Assembly (NCBI GenBank): GCA_029891385.1 | Contig: CM057230.1 | Location: forward strand, 31,451,402-31,515,401 | DNA: 64,000 nt | From: Erythroxylum novogranatense | Lineage: Eukaryota; Streptophyta; Magnoliopsida; Malpighiales; Erythroxylaceae | Direction: 5' to 3' | Shown here: piece by piece, positions 49,243 to 62,077 of the stretch | Position numbering within the stretch: position 1 is the first letter of the stretch | Layout: each line of letters opens with the position of its first letter | The notes under the pieces: generated by a model | Seen by the model: only the letters and a program-made list of their open reading frames with translations | What the model was told of the DNA's origin: nothing | Databases searched by the model: none | Program-made: the position numbers and the translations under genes

Positions 49243-51838
49243 AGAATTTCATCCTCAAAATTTATATCTTACTGATCTAGTGGCCAGGGTTTGCTTCCTC
49301 TTGTACTCCTTTGTTTTTCCATTTTACTCTATCACTCAAATGTTTTCTTGTCGATGACCTTAGTTAACGGATTCGAACAACCCCTCTATAACTTGTTCAG
49401 ATATCGCACCATCCTAACCCTGCTTGTTTGATCTTGAGCACACCTTGGCATGATTGTACTCATAAACATGTGCTCATGTGAGAGTATCACAGAGGTAATT
49501 TGTCTTGCGCTTGATGATTCACATCAGGGTCGTGCTAAGTGACTGAGTGCTAATCCACTTAACTCTCATGCTTATTCTTGTTAAATTTCATACCCTTGAC
49601 ATTGATCCTTCTAATTCATTCATCTTTCTTAATTCACTTGATTCTTATCATTCATCTATTTCACCTGTCCATAACATCTCCAATTCTAACATTCAACGAC
49701 GTGTAGGCCTTACTCATCATAATACAAAAGCGACGACTCATTCTATCATCTAACTCCTCATACAGTGTTCAACTGAACACACTAGGACTGTGATTTTTGT
49801 GCTTAAGGTCAAATAGATTATACTTGGATCTCATGGTCCTATTAAACTTCAAACGATATGCCTTAAACATATTCTTGCCAGTTACGACTATCAATTCAAA
49901 CATTCACTTGCTTACTTTGACATTCTTAGTCACTAAAAAGGTCTTTCGATGTATCCCTACTAGGATGCATAACTTATGCCACCAATTTTACTTTGCTAGC
50001 AATCTCTTTACTCATTCATCTTTATTGATTTCACATACTTCTTATTTCGTTCACCATGTATCATTCTTCTTATTCGAACTCGAAATTCTGATCTGGTTTC
50101 AATCTCGTATTCAGATTCACAATCTTTTACTCTTCAATTTGGGATATACTTAGCCCCACATGCTATACTTCTTTTTGCTCTAGTTCTGATAATCATAATA
50201 TTGAATTTATGCTTAATGTATCTGATATAACATTTAGCCCTACTTGGAATATCTCACTTGTACAATCATAGTTGGTTGGTATTTATGTCAATCTCCTGAG
50301 TCTCATATTTAATTCTCCCAATTCAGTGATTGTCTCATACTTGTACGATCTGTACTTGCATATGTATATCTAAGATGTTCCTGTGCATATACTGTCTCCA
50401 AACTTTCAAAACAATCATTAATGAAGCAGTTCTAAGTCATGTATCAAAAATCAACTCATAGGACTTTAGTTGTCTTCATACATATGAAATCACTTTGTTA
50501 CGCTGCATTGGATTTTAGTCAAATGTGCATACCATAAAATCTCCAAATATATATAATATAGTCTACATCAGCATAATTCTTTCAAAATTCTCTTTACTTA
50601 CATTACTCATAAGCTTTACACATTTTTTCTTCATGTATTCAAACTATTCTTCTCAATTCTTCGCATACCTTTAATACATCATCAAATCTTAAATCATTTT
50701 AGACTTCAATACCATAGTGCTATTAGGCATTTGTTAACTCCATCAATTTTTATCAAATTTCATGTGCCTCATGATTAGCCCTCGTGATTCCTTAAATAAC
50801 TGATTCCTTAATGAGGTACATTGCCTCACTTTCTTTTCAATTTCCCCTATTAACTTCCTTCCTCGAATGATTTTCTCTATTCCTTGCATTTCCTCATATC
50901 TCACTTGAACTTATTCTCATGTTTGCTCATTCATTCTACCTCTTTGCTTGAATCTCTACTAGGGAGTGTACTCACTTTCGAATCATTACATATTCCTTTC
51001 CGATCAGTTTTTTCATCGATCACTCTTAACATAAACTATCTAATCTGCTTATTCTAACTTAATAAAATTCTCTTGAAAGAGGGTTTCTTGCTACCATCAT
51101 CTATGTTATTCATGCAATCTTGATCAAAAACCTATTATCATCATCACATTATCAACTATTCTTAATACCTTGGAAAGACCAGTTTCTATCGTCCTTATAA
51201 GGTCATAATGTTCAAGTCACACAAAACTCAATGGAGTAATGAACATACTTGCTGTCGCATATGCTTGGATGGGCATCATGAAATTCATCCCATTTTATCC
51301 ACATATTTATCTCCATCAATTTACAAATCGATCTCTTACATGATTGATACTTTGATCTTCATTAATCCTAGACAATATTCTTCTCTTGATCTTTGACTTT
51401 ATTTCTCATTGCAACATCATCAACAAAATTCAATCTATCCCCGCTTGAGCATTGTAAGCACTTTCATGTGTCACTCTAGTTTCCCCTTAGACTCTAAACT
51501 ATGGGAACTATGACTAACAAATATTCAATGAGTCATAGGTTTCTTCCTCTATCATCTTCACAAAAATATTACCTGCATGCTTAATATACTCACAGGTGTA
51601 TGATGATAGATCAACATATAGCTACTCACAATAACTATCAATTTAACCGTCCTGGACTTGTACAAATATCAATATCATTCATCTCATCTTTCCATTATCC
51701 CTCACATTACATCTTACACGTATGTTATTTGCCATTAATTCAAACTTATAGATGGAAAATCATCACAGAATTCACATATCAAACATGTAGCAATTTCGCA
51801 ATGGACTCAAAGCAAAATTGATGCAACAATTATGATGC
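49243..51838 (-). other. Gypsy interior, degenerate, nearly non-coding
   Basis: Only the last 150 bp before the PPT are recognisable: the minus strand near 49260-49360 gives VKWKNKGVQEEA and INFEDEIL, resembling the pol C-terminus of gypsy chromovirus-type elements (VLWRNH...EEATWE then FEDE). I found no protease, RT or integrase motif in the rest. It is either a deletion derivative or very old. Confidence 0.55.
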
Positions 51839-52143
51839 AATTTAAAACATTAATTTCCTTTATTTAAAGAAAGCAAAAATGGCTTATTTAATTTATTATA
51901 AGCATGTACCACCTTAGGTTCCGATTTCATCTTCGGAAGACCATAAGAATGCCTGTTTTCAATACATTCTGCTTGTTCACTTTAAGCTCAACCTTTCCAC
52001 CTATATCCTTGTCTTCCTCAAACCAGCCATGATCATACATTTACATTATTCTATTAGCTCGAACTCTTAACAATTTCTCACGCGTGCAACTTATACACAT
52101 GCGCCCATGTAAGATCCTAATACTGGTGCTCTGATACCACAAA
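51839..52143 (-). repeat. PBS and leader next to LTR B, duplicated at 45098-45403
   Basis: About 305 bp, nearly identical to the segment left of LTR A. PBS on the minus strand: TTTGTGGTATCAGAGCACC at about 52125-52143. It shows that the direct repeat includes leader plus LTR (about 4.13 kb) and not just the LTR. Confidence 0.88.
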
Positions 52144-52889
52144 TGTTGGATCTCGTTTCCGGAACCCAACTCTTGCGAAAACCATCATAATTAACTTGAA
52201 TGTGCACATCTTGAAGGGTTATTGCATTAAACCCAAATAGCCATCAAATTTTTTCACCCATAATAGACATTATCAATTCATCTTTATTCTCATAACATCC
52301 AAAAAATTTACTTACAAATTGTTCCATGGTGTGCCACATAAAATAGTCACCAAGCTTGAACTCAATTTTTACTGATTGCGAACAGAAATTGGAAAACTTC
52401 AAATCAGAATTTCAGATTGACTTCTTCATATAAATCATAGCTCTATGTCTCTTGTTTATTTTGAAGCAAGAACCACCTCAATCGAAGTTCTACAACTCAA
52501 GATATCATCAAAATACCAGAATGTGTTCATACCCTAAACAAGCCCTCCTAACCGACCTCTCCCTTGTTCTAATTCCAACTCTCTCAAATCAACTCCAAAT
52601 GATACCAATTTTTATAGAGGAATACATACATTTCTTAGGAATCCATTCAAGAATCACTTTAATTGGAGGTCGGATGAGGGAGTTATGATTAAAAGAATTC
52701 AACATGCTCAAACCCTAAATTGATTTGTATCTCTCTTGGCGCGATTGCCATAAATTTCACCACTATTATTGGATTGCTTTAGTTTTTGAACCATTAGAAA
52801 GATGACATCCATACCTACAACCTTTATGAAGATCACAAAGTCTGATTCGGCCTCTAATAGTGTCAAAATTCGCCATCTTTCCTGTGAAT

Positions 52890-53065
52890 GTCTGTTAAAC
52901 GGACATCCATGTCCGTTTAACGGACATGTATCAAGTAAACTGCACCATTTCACCCGAGAAGGTCCGTTAAACAGACTTCCATGTCCGTTTAACGGACATG
53001 GGTGAAGCAAGGGGTCCTTTTTGACCCGAGAAGGTCCGTTAAATGGAAACCCATGTCCGTTTGCT
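52890..53065. repeat. Array of GTCCGTTTAACGGAC near-palindromes in LTR B
   Basis: Counterpart of 46155-46325 with different copy states, showing independent expansion or loss after duplication. Confidence 0.85.
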
Positions 53066-54582
53066 TCCAAAACCCCTTCAAACCTTCCAATATGCTTCTT
53101 ACATCAAACCTAACATCATAACCACTTATAATCTTGCAAAATTTAACTCTCCTAGCGCAAATTTAATTCATAACAACTCAAACATCAAACTTATTTCATC
53201 AAACTCTCAATTCTTGATCCATTTGGTCCATCAAAATCACAAATTCTCATCAATTACCCTAGCTATCACATACAAACCATATACAACACCCTAGCTTGTC
53301 ACAATCATATCTCTTGATTCCGATGTCCAAAAATTACAATCTTTTTAGCGTTGAAAAGATAAGAAGATCATCTACAACTTCAAAGAAGACAACTTTGGCC
53401 AACTCTAACTCAATTATTCCATAATTTTCCTGGAAGTCAGACATAAATCTTATCCTTGGGGAATCTTGAACTTGTCCCAACTTCACTTCTTTAACTAAAG
53501 TAACACATTATTATCCATTCAATCACCAATTGGAATTCATCAACCCTCAACTTCAATTTATGCAGAAACATCTCATGATTATCATCATAACTTTCCTATC
53601 TTTCTTGTCCATATTGCCTTACTTATATATATATCGATTTATATGAAAAGTTCATCAACTCATATGGATTACTTCTTCAATTATATCTAATTCCAACTGA
53701 ACATCATTATACACTATTTCACATTCCAATTTCCCAATCATCCATAATTCCTATGTGCCATTTTCCATAATAACTCACTGATGTGTACACATATATATAC
53801 ATATACATCATCCATTCATGCTCCACATTCATCATAGTCATCCATATACAAATTTACATTTTAAAACCATATACAATTCATATTTTCATAACATCATAAA
53901 TAATAGCTTTAAAATCTTCATGGGCATCTCATGCCACAATACATCATTAAATACAAAAATCCAATATACAAAGCATGCAAAACCAAATGATCCTCATAAT
54001 ACAATTGAAGCCTTGTTTTACATCAATAATTCCTAAACATAACAAAACATGTAATTTCGGAGTTATGCCTTGATTTACTTTCACTTGATCTCTTGTTCAA
54101 TACCTAAAAATGGGGAAAGAGAGGGGGTGAGCTTTAAAAGCCCGTGGGTAACATGCTTATAACAAAATAACAAGCAAAACCTTTCAAAAGTTTATTTTCA
54201 TTGAACATTTTCATAAACATAGTCAATCCACGTTAAAATCACAAAACTCTTGTTTCTTCAAAATTCTCAACCAATGCACAATAATGCCAACAATGTATGC
54301 ATCAAATTCATAATTCATAAATGCAATGCACAACCAAATGGCTCGAGGATTCCGTGAAACAAAACGATTTAAACTGAAATTTACGATGAGCGAAGCGAGT
54401 CCATTTTGGATCTCGTGAGCCCTGACGAACAGTGAGAGAAGGCTTTTGTCGACGTGCACGTGACTACGAAACGGTTCCTCTCTCGCTCAAACACAATCAA
54501 TTTCATGCTCAAACCAATCATATCGAAATCTCAATTTCTCATGCTTTTCTTATACCAAAATGCCATAATTCAACTCAATGGC

Positions 54583-54587
54583 ATAAC
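54583..54587. repeat. Target-site duplication ATAAC, left copy
   Basis: Matches 59301-59305. Confidence 0.9.
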
Positions 54588-57500
54588 TGTTGGGCCCCGA
54601 GTCGTAATAAGCATGCATAAATTATTTTGAGGCATGTTTAAATTATTTTAAGGTTTTAGTTTGATGATTTTTAATTTGGTTGGAATAAATTGAGGATTTT
54701 ATTGCTTAAGTTACGATTATTAAATGAAGAAATTAGTGAAATTAGATTTATTGAGAATTATTATGTTATGATGTATTGTGAGTAATAAAAAGAATTATAT
54801 GCATTAAGAGTGTTAAGAGTTATTGGAATTTAATTAGAATAAGATGGTATTGGTTTATAAAGATGGGCCTTGTAATTATTTTTATATTATGGAATGAAGA
54901 AGAATTGGGCCCTTATTTTGAGGTTTAGATTAATGAATTTGGGAGTTTAGTGCTTAAGTAAGAATTATTAATTGAAGAAATTGAGTTAAATTAGAATTTG
55001 ATTTTGGTACTAGACTTGAAAAGAATTAAATGGTGTTAGGATAAATTTGGATGATGATATATGGTTATATATCTTTTAGCCCTCTTAATGGTCTTTTAAA
55101 TAAAGATGGAAGAAAGCCTTTGGGCTAGTGCCCAATTAGGAGGATAAGAAAGGGAATGAAATAAAATATGGGCTAGGATCCATTAGGTTGCATTTAAATG
55201 AAGAAGGAAGGAATTGGGCTTGAGTATTATTAGGTTAAAGAAATAGTTAGCTGAGTAAATTAAAAGAAGGAGGCTTGAGAAGATTAAAAGAGGAAGCCCA
55301 TTGGAAGCCCACAAAATGTTTAAACATTAGGTTAGTTAAGGTAGAAAGCTTATAAAGGAAGTTTAACAAATTAAAGAGAAGTGAAGCATGAAGTGCCGTG
55401 TGTGTGTGTTTAGAGTGAGGGACGAAAATTCTAGAATGAAGAGAGGGCTTGAGGCTTGGATATTAAGTTAGAAAATAAGTCACCTAAGTCATTTAAGAAA
55501 GAAGACTACCGAAACTTCTAGCAAAAAGGGAAGGTTCACGCTTTTTCAAGCAAAAGGAGAGGAATTTGAAACCATCAAAGAAGAGAGAGCAAGATGAAGG
55601 GTCGGCCATCAAGCTAGGAGAAGAAGAGAGGTAGGTTTTCAAGTTTTCCTTAAGTCTTGTAAGAAGAGAGTTACGAAAATACCAAAGAAAAGAGAGGGAG
55701 AGTGGGTTCGGCTATGAGGGAAGAGAGGGAGAAGTTTATCTTTCTTGAGTTTTCAAGTGGGTTTCAAGGGTTTCAAGAAGGAGAAGGTTAAAGGAAGAGC
55801 TTAACCATCCATTGGAATCAAAAAGAAAGAAATCGTGGGTCATCTCTAAGGTAAGACAATATTCGAAATTCATAGTTTTCTAGTAGGATTTGTTTCTTTC
55901 TTGTTTAAATGGTGAGTCGAATAATGATTTATGAAGAAAGAAGAGAAAGAAGATGGGTTAAGAAAGTGGAAAAAAAAGAAGAAGAAGGATTAATGGAGGT
56001 TGAAAAAAATCAGATTTCATTGGGTTAGGGTTTTCGAAATTCCTTAGTGCTTTTGTTAGGATTTGTGTCTTTAATGATTGTTTTGATGTTAAGGGATAGG
56101 TTAAAGTATAGGTAAGGTGATGTTGCATGAATTTCAAGTTTTTCCCATTCTTAGAAAATTCCAGCACTTGAGTTTTTATTAAATTGTGAATCTAAGATGG
56201 GATTTTGCTTGGTTTAGAGAGGGGTTATGATGTTAATTGTTTAAATAAGGTATAGCTCAAGTGAGATGGGTGTTAAACCCAGATTTTGTATTCTTTAACA
56301 TTTTCCAGCATATGTACCTTATGTTAATTATGATCTTATTGTTAGAATTTTGCTAAAAATGATGGTTTGAAGAGTAAATATGAAGGAAAGGGTAGGTTAG
56401 GTTAGTTTAAATGGAAGTTAGTATATCCTTTTAAAAATTCCAGCATAGTTGGTTTTTGTTAATTATGATTCTATTGTTAGAGGTTTGCTTAAAGATGGGA
56501 TTTGCTTTGCTTGGTTCAAAAGTGTGGTTGGAGAATGATGTATGATAGAAGAAGGAAAGAATAAGAAAAGAAAGATCAAGGAAAAAAAAATCAGATTGTG
56601 ATAGGTAACTTTTAGGCATGAGTTTTGAGAAAGTTGTTGGTTATTGAGATAGGTTTTGATAACAATGACTTAGATAAAGTATAGCTAAGATGATAGCAAA
56701 GAAAGTTCATGTTTTCCTTGATGGTTTAAAATTTCAGCATTGGTAATGTTAGTTAATTCATGATTTTATTGTGAGATTTGTAAAGTTTAAGAATTTATTT
56801 AGTTAAGGCTTTAAAGAAGACATTATTTAGGAAGGAAAAGGAAAGAAGAAGAATACATGAAGTTTGAAAATTTCAGCATAGAGAATATGTGAGAGTTTGC
56901 ATTTTTGTTTAAACATGGTGGTTTGTAGTGTGAATATGAAGGTATAGGGAAGATTAGAATAGGTTAAATGCAAGTTTTCCCAAACCTTAGAATTTTCCAG
57001 CATGTGTATCTTATGGTAATTAGGATTTTTATGCTTTGTTTAAGGTTAAATAAGGTAATTGAAGGCATTAAAGGAAAAGAGAAATGAGAAAGGTAATGGA
57101 GGTGTAAGAAAATCAGCATTTGTGGGGTTCTTTAAAGCAGGAGATTGTTGAAAAGTTTGATGCATTTGAGAAGGGTTTTGATAGTTATAATTTAAAAATG
57201 GCATAGGTAAAGTGAGATAAGTTTTTCGTCATGTTTTTCATTCTTTAAAAAAATTTCCAGCATTGATTTCTTTTGTTAAACTAGGATTATTGTATTTGAT
57301 TAAGGTTAATTAAGGCATTTGGAGATGAAAGAAGGACAATGTGATCAATTCCGAAGCTTAAGGATTTGAGGTGGGTGACTATTTAATGTTTAAGTTGTAA
57401 GATTACTGAATTGTTATGAAATCAATATTACTAAATGTTTCCCGATAACTTGCCAAGTGTGGAAATGCATTATTATTTGCGAAGGTTTGAATTTGTATTC

Positions 57501-59300
57501 GGTGCCTTATATGATTAGTTGCGATGAAATGCATTATCATTTGTAAATGTGATTTTGGAACATTGGAACATTGATTGAAGGTGAAAAAGACTTGAGTATG
57601 TGATTACATTTTGCTTGTCCGATGACAAATATATGGAGAATTGTAATATTCATGTATGTGATATGTGTTATATGGGTTTGGGTTAGGTCCCTTAATTTGA
57701 GTCGATTACTTTGGTCTCGTGTTAAAAGCCTTCTCCGGCTGCCCATGAAGTGGCTTAGAGCTCAATTTCGTACTCCCTCATTCTCGACCTACTCAAACCA
57801 TTTAAATGTGTTGGGTGATTTGTGTTGGATGCCGCGGTATAACCCGCAAACACACGCAGCAGCATAACCTGCAAACACCTACGGGTGGGGTGTGGGGTCC
57901 AACATCAAACCACTGGATATGTGACTATATGCTTTGTGTTTTAAATGTTGACTTTGTAAATGTTTTGTTATTGGAAACTGTTTTCGATAAAGATAATTTT
58001 GACAATAATTATTTAAGACAATTTCTGTATACTTATGCTTGAATATTAAATTGTTATCCACGGAGCCGTCGTGCTCACCCCCCATTTCCCTCCACAGGTT
58101 TTGAGCACGATTTCGAGTCTCCGCGTCGGGTTTGAGGCAACTCCGATGCATATTGGTATTGAAGTCGTGCTTTGAGAAATCAAAGCATTAGTTTGTTATT
58201 GATATTATCGTTTGTGTTCATTTGGATGAATTTGAGCTAAAATGCCTCTAAAGCGTTGTATTTGCTTATTTTCATGTAATTAGTAAGATTTTAAAGTTTC
58301 GAATGTAAAGTATATTATATTGTGTATGTATTTCCTAAGCATGTATTGATGTATGGTTAAAATGGACATAAGAAAAGATGAGATGGTATTTCTTTAGGAA
58401 ATTGAAATAATGAAATGATAGAATCCTAAGATTGTGTTGCTGGCCAATTGAGATGATATTGAGACAATTGAGATGATTGTAGTTGGATGCTTGTGAAAAT
58501 TGGGAAGATTGAAGTGTTTTTGTGCAGGTTTGTAGTTTGGATGAACAAAATTGAAGATTGGTTAGAGCATTTTAGGGAAGATGTTGTCCAAATTTTTCTA
58601 AATTTGGGCAGCAACTTCAACAAGGTTTAGACCCTCTTAGTGAGGGAATTCACTTTGGAAGTCTTCTAGAAAATTGTAGAGCATGTGAAGATCTTGAAAA
58701 TGGTATAAAGCGGGTCATTTTCGACTTAGGATGAAGAAGTTATGAACGTTTGAAGTTTGTTGCCCACTATGCTTAGTAATTCTCGAATTACTATTCACTG
58801 GCCATTTTGGGCTGAACCTTCGGAAGGGCTTTTCGCCCCTTTAGAGCGGGAATTAAAATTTTCATCCTTCATGAAAGATGTAGAGGGTCTTGTTATCTTT
58901 AAAATGAGGTATGATATGTCCTATTCGGAGTTAGGAGAAAAAAATTATGAGAGTCGGAAGTTGGTAATAATTCTACTCATTTGGTCAATAAAATCACTAT
59001 TCATTTGGTAAGTAGCTAGAAAGCAATTTTGGACCTTCTAAAGAACCGAGCTAAGTTTTTAAGTATGAAAATGGAGTTAAGATGAATATTTTATAAAAAA
59101 AAATTATATCGGGATTTTCGGATTAGAGATTGGATATTCGATAACGGGTTATAAGAGTTCATAAGGAATCATGTGTACGTATTGAGGGAATATGGATAAG
59201 TAGTTGGGTTCCGAATGCGGGATCCAACATTTTAACAGATATGCTCTGGTTTAGTTTGGTTTTTCGTAAGAGGTTGGATATCCAGAAATGGGTTCCAACA
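54588..59300 (+). mobile_element. Solo LTR (gypsy) with duplicated 3' terminus, nested in LTR B
   Basis: Starts TGTTGGGCCCCG and reaches a normal LTR end GGGATCCAACA at 59229. It is then followed by 71 bp that end in a second LTR-like terminus, GGGTTCCAACA, at 59300. The perfect 5-bp duplication ATAAC (54583-54587 and 59301-59305) flanks the longer block, and the empty site is seen in LTR A (GGCATAACAATCATG near 47870). So the inserted unit includes the tail. It is related to the solo LTR at 25542-29942 and shares the repeated CCAGCA motif. A 112-bp extra block (57801-57912) is absent from the other copy. Confidence 0.9.
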
Positions 59301-59305
59301 ATAAC
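59301..59305. repeat. Target-site duplication ATAAC, right copy
   Basis: Partner of 54583-54587. Confidence 0.9.
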
Positions 59306-60660
59306 AATCATGTCAACATGTCAAACATTGGTCAATCCATAACATGACATTATCACAATGCAATTCTTTTGCATATTCACCACAATTCAAATTCAATCCA
59401 TGAAGCATATACACACATAAAAACAATTTCTTTAAATCATTTGAAAATAGTATATGCACAATTACGAAATACTTGAAACCATTTTATTTCTTGAGTCGGA
59501 AAAACTTTATTGGCTCATTATTTAATTATAAACACGAAACCCACCTCATATCCATGCTTGGAGCTTGATTAGAGCTTCAATTTCTCCAATCCTTTCTTTA
59601 CTTTGCCCCAATTCAAACCATAAATCCTAATTAAATCAACATCCAAAATTGGTCCAATTAAAACATGTAAACTCCAAAATTGAACCTAGAATTCACAAAC
59701 CCAAACCCAAACCAATCTTATGCCAAATAAACCAAAATCTTACTAAAAACTCAAAGCTCAAAATCGACTCTTACCTCATTCTTCTCCATTTTCGACATTT
59801 CTAGGCTTGAAAGGAAGCTCTCTTCATCCTCCACGTTTTCCCTCTTGAATCACTTGAAAATCACTCTTAAAGACCTTGAAAAATCAAAACCTAGCTCTTC
59901 TTTCCTTTTTCTCCTTCACCCCACGACATCTCTCATTTCTCTCTTCTCTCTTTGTTCTTTTCTCTCTAATTTCGTGGGTTTCCTCTTGCCCCACACGACA
60001 CCCACCCTCTTATAGTGTCATGTCATTAAAATGGAAGACAATTGACCCTTTTGTCCCTCCACAATAGCCTTAAAACAAACCCCTTTAAGTAAACTTCCAA
60101 AACTGCCCCTGAAATTCATTTTCATTCATGCTTACTATAGGACAATTTTCTCACTATCAAATTGAAAGAATTTGTCAAAACTTCCTTCTAGAGAATTGTT
60201 CATCATTGTCTTAATTTCATAATGACACTAAAATCATTCAATTTGGAGCACTACGTCAAAAGTTATGCTCAAAACATTTCAGACTGTCATTTTGCTAAAA
60301 CATTTTCCAACACTTTATTTCCATCCAAACATTGACATTCTTAAGGACAAAATTGAAACTCGATTTCTTTATAACAATTGTAGCCCTATTTCTCTAGTTT
60401 AATACAAATTAAGAATCATCTCATTTGGATAACTAGGGATCAAGTTATGGCTAAAACACCGAAACATACTCTATGAACATATTTCACTTGAAATTTCTTG
60501 CATTTTAACTTCAACATATCACATAAAATCCATCTTATATCTAAACCATATTTTTCATTTCATTTCAAATTCAGGAATTCTCCTTTCTTTCTACATGAAT
60601 AATCATGAACAACTTCTCATTTAATAGTCCTCACTTCCAAAAAAGGTTCGGGGCCCAACA

Positions 60661-61934
60661 TCAGGGGCGTAAAGGAGGTTACGAACAAACGTTTTAAAGG
60701 GTTGCAAAGTTTATTTGTCACATCAGAAGGAACATACACAGTGCAAAGAAGATAGCGCAGTAGCGTGGACGTGGAGGCGTGGACATGGAGGCGTGAACCT
60801 GTGGCTTGGAGCTGCTGTGGCTTGGCTGGGCGACTCGTTTACTGGAGAAGGTGTTGCGGCTTGTGACTGGAGCACGCAGGTGTCAGAGAAGGCAGTAGCA
60901 TAGACCATTAAACTCACCACTTAAATTATCTGATCAGCTACAGTAAACAGTGAAGAGCAACAGTGAGAGCTGCATGGTAGAGGAATTTTGGGCACAGCAA
61001 TAAGGGGTTTTTAGTGTGACATTAGATGGGAGCTTCAGTAATTTTTCGACAAAGACCCATAAATGGCTAGGTCTCTGGATGTTGGTTCGGAGTTGACATT
61101 GACGCCGACGACCTAGGTTACCTCCGAACTGGGTTAAGTATTTTTTATTATTTTGTTGTTTCTTTTTTCTCAGTAGGAATTAATTGTATTATCCTATTTT
61201 AATTGATTTGGGTATTGTGTATGGATGATCATACTTTCATTATTATTTGGTTATTTGTGTATGAACCCATTAGATATTATGAGTTGATGATTTTAATGCG
61301 TTCATTGAATCGTTAATTGCAAAATCATTACTAAAATTTCGATATAATCCATAATTGTTATGTTGAAATTCATGTGTAGCGATTAATGATTTGTAATCAA
61401 TAGGGATAACATGACCTAGGTTAAATGAGGCATCATATGTGATTGTTGCCTTGATAATTGGTTGTCCTAATTCATAATGCTACTGCCTAACTAAATCTAG
61501 AGATCGTATCCTAGGTTGTTCGATAGTTAGGTTTAATTAACAATCATATATTGGTTAAACAAAACCTAAGGAAAAACTCAGGTTAATTATTAACCCCCAA
61601 TTAATAGTTGTTAGGAGAGGTTAAAGAATAAAAATTAATAAAATATGTTTAGTCAGGGTGTAGATCGAGATTGAACCAAAGAATCGGGTCTCTACTGAAT
61701 TCCCCACTATTATCATTTTTGTTGCATGTTTTTTTTAATTTGTTTTTATTAGTTAGTTTTATTTTATTTTCTTCTTTCAAAATCCAAACCCCCTACTTTT
61801 TTTTCCTAAACATCGGTTAATTTCATTCCATAAACTTTATACATACTTTCTGTAGGATCAACCTAGACTCGCCATTGCTATAGTAGTAGTCTAATTATTT
61901 TATTTTGATTAATGTAACGACGCACGATCAAATT
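60661..61934 (+). repeat. Probable LTR remnant of the right-edge element
   Basis: Non-coding. It includes GC-rich GTGGACGTGGAGGCGTGGACAT-like direct repeats at 60766-60800 and ends in ACGACGCACGATCAAATTT just before the primer site. The left end is not preserved. Confidence 0.45.
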
Positions 61935-61953
61935 TTGACGTCGTTGCTGGGGA
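61935..61953 (+). promoter_or_regulatory. Primer-binding site, tRNA-Asp type
   Basis: TGACGTCGTTGCTGGGGAG compared with the common TGGCGCCGTTGCCGGGGA; changes are at a few CpG/GC positions. Preceded by AAATTT as usual. Confidence 0.65.
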
Positions 61954-62077
61954 GTATAATGTTTTAGTTTTTGTTTGGATTTAATTAGTGTTTTCTATAT
62001 ATTTGTTTGTTACTAATTTCTTTCCTATTATTTTGTAATCTTTTCATTTTTTTGTTTCTTGTTAAAAAAAAATCGAA

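Larger units (their letters stand above)
45098..60660 (-). mobile_element. Head-to-tail gypsy array with two 3.8-kb LTRs and a short, mostly non-coding interior (LARD-like)
   Basis: Minus-strand order: LTR B (60660-52144), PBS plus leader, interior to 49227, polypurine tract, LTR A (49226-45404), then a second PBS and the same leader (45403-45098), where the sequence breaks off against copia DNA. LTR A is therefore at once a 3' LTR and a 5' LTR. The interior is only about 2.9 kb, with just a degenerate pol end recognisable. Two LTRs larger than the interior recall large retrotransposon derivatives. The lineage is inferred from an initiator-Met primer site and the coding tail next to the PPT. 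Confidence 0.8.
52144..60660 (-). repeat. LTR B, interrupted by a solo LTR
   Basis: Bounded by TGTTGGATCTCG and GGGGCCCAACA. Arms 52144-54587 and 59306-60660 sum to about 3.8 kb and match LTR A. Confidence 0.9.
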
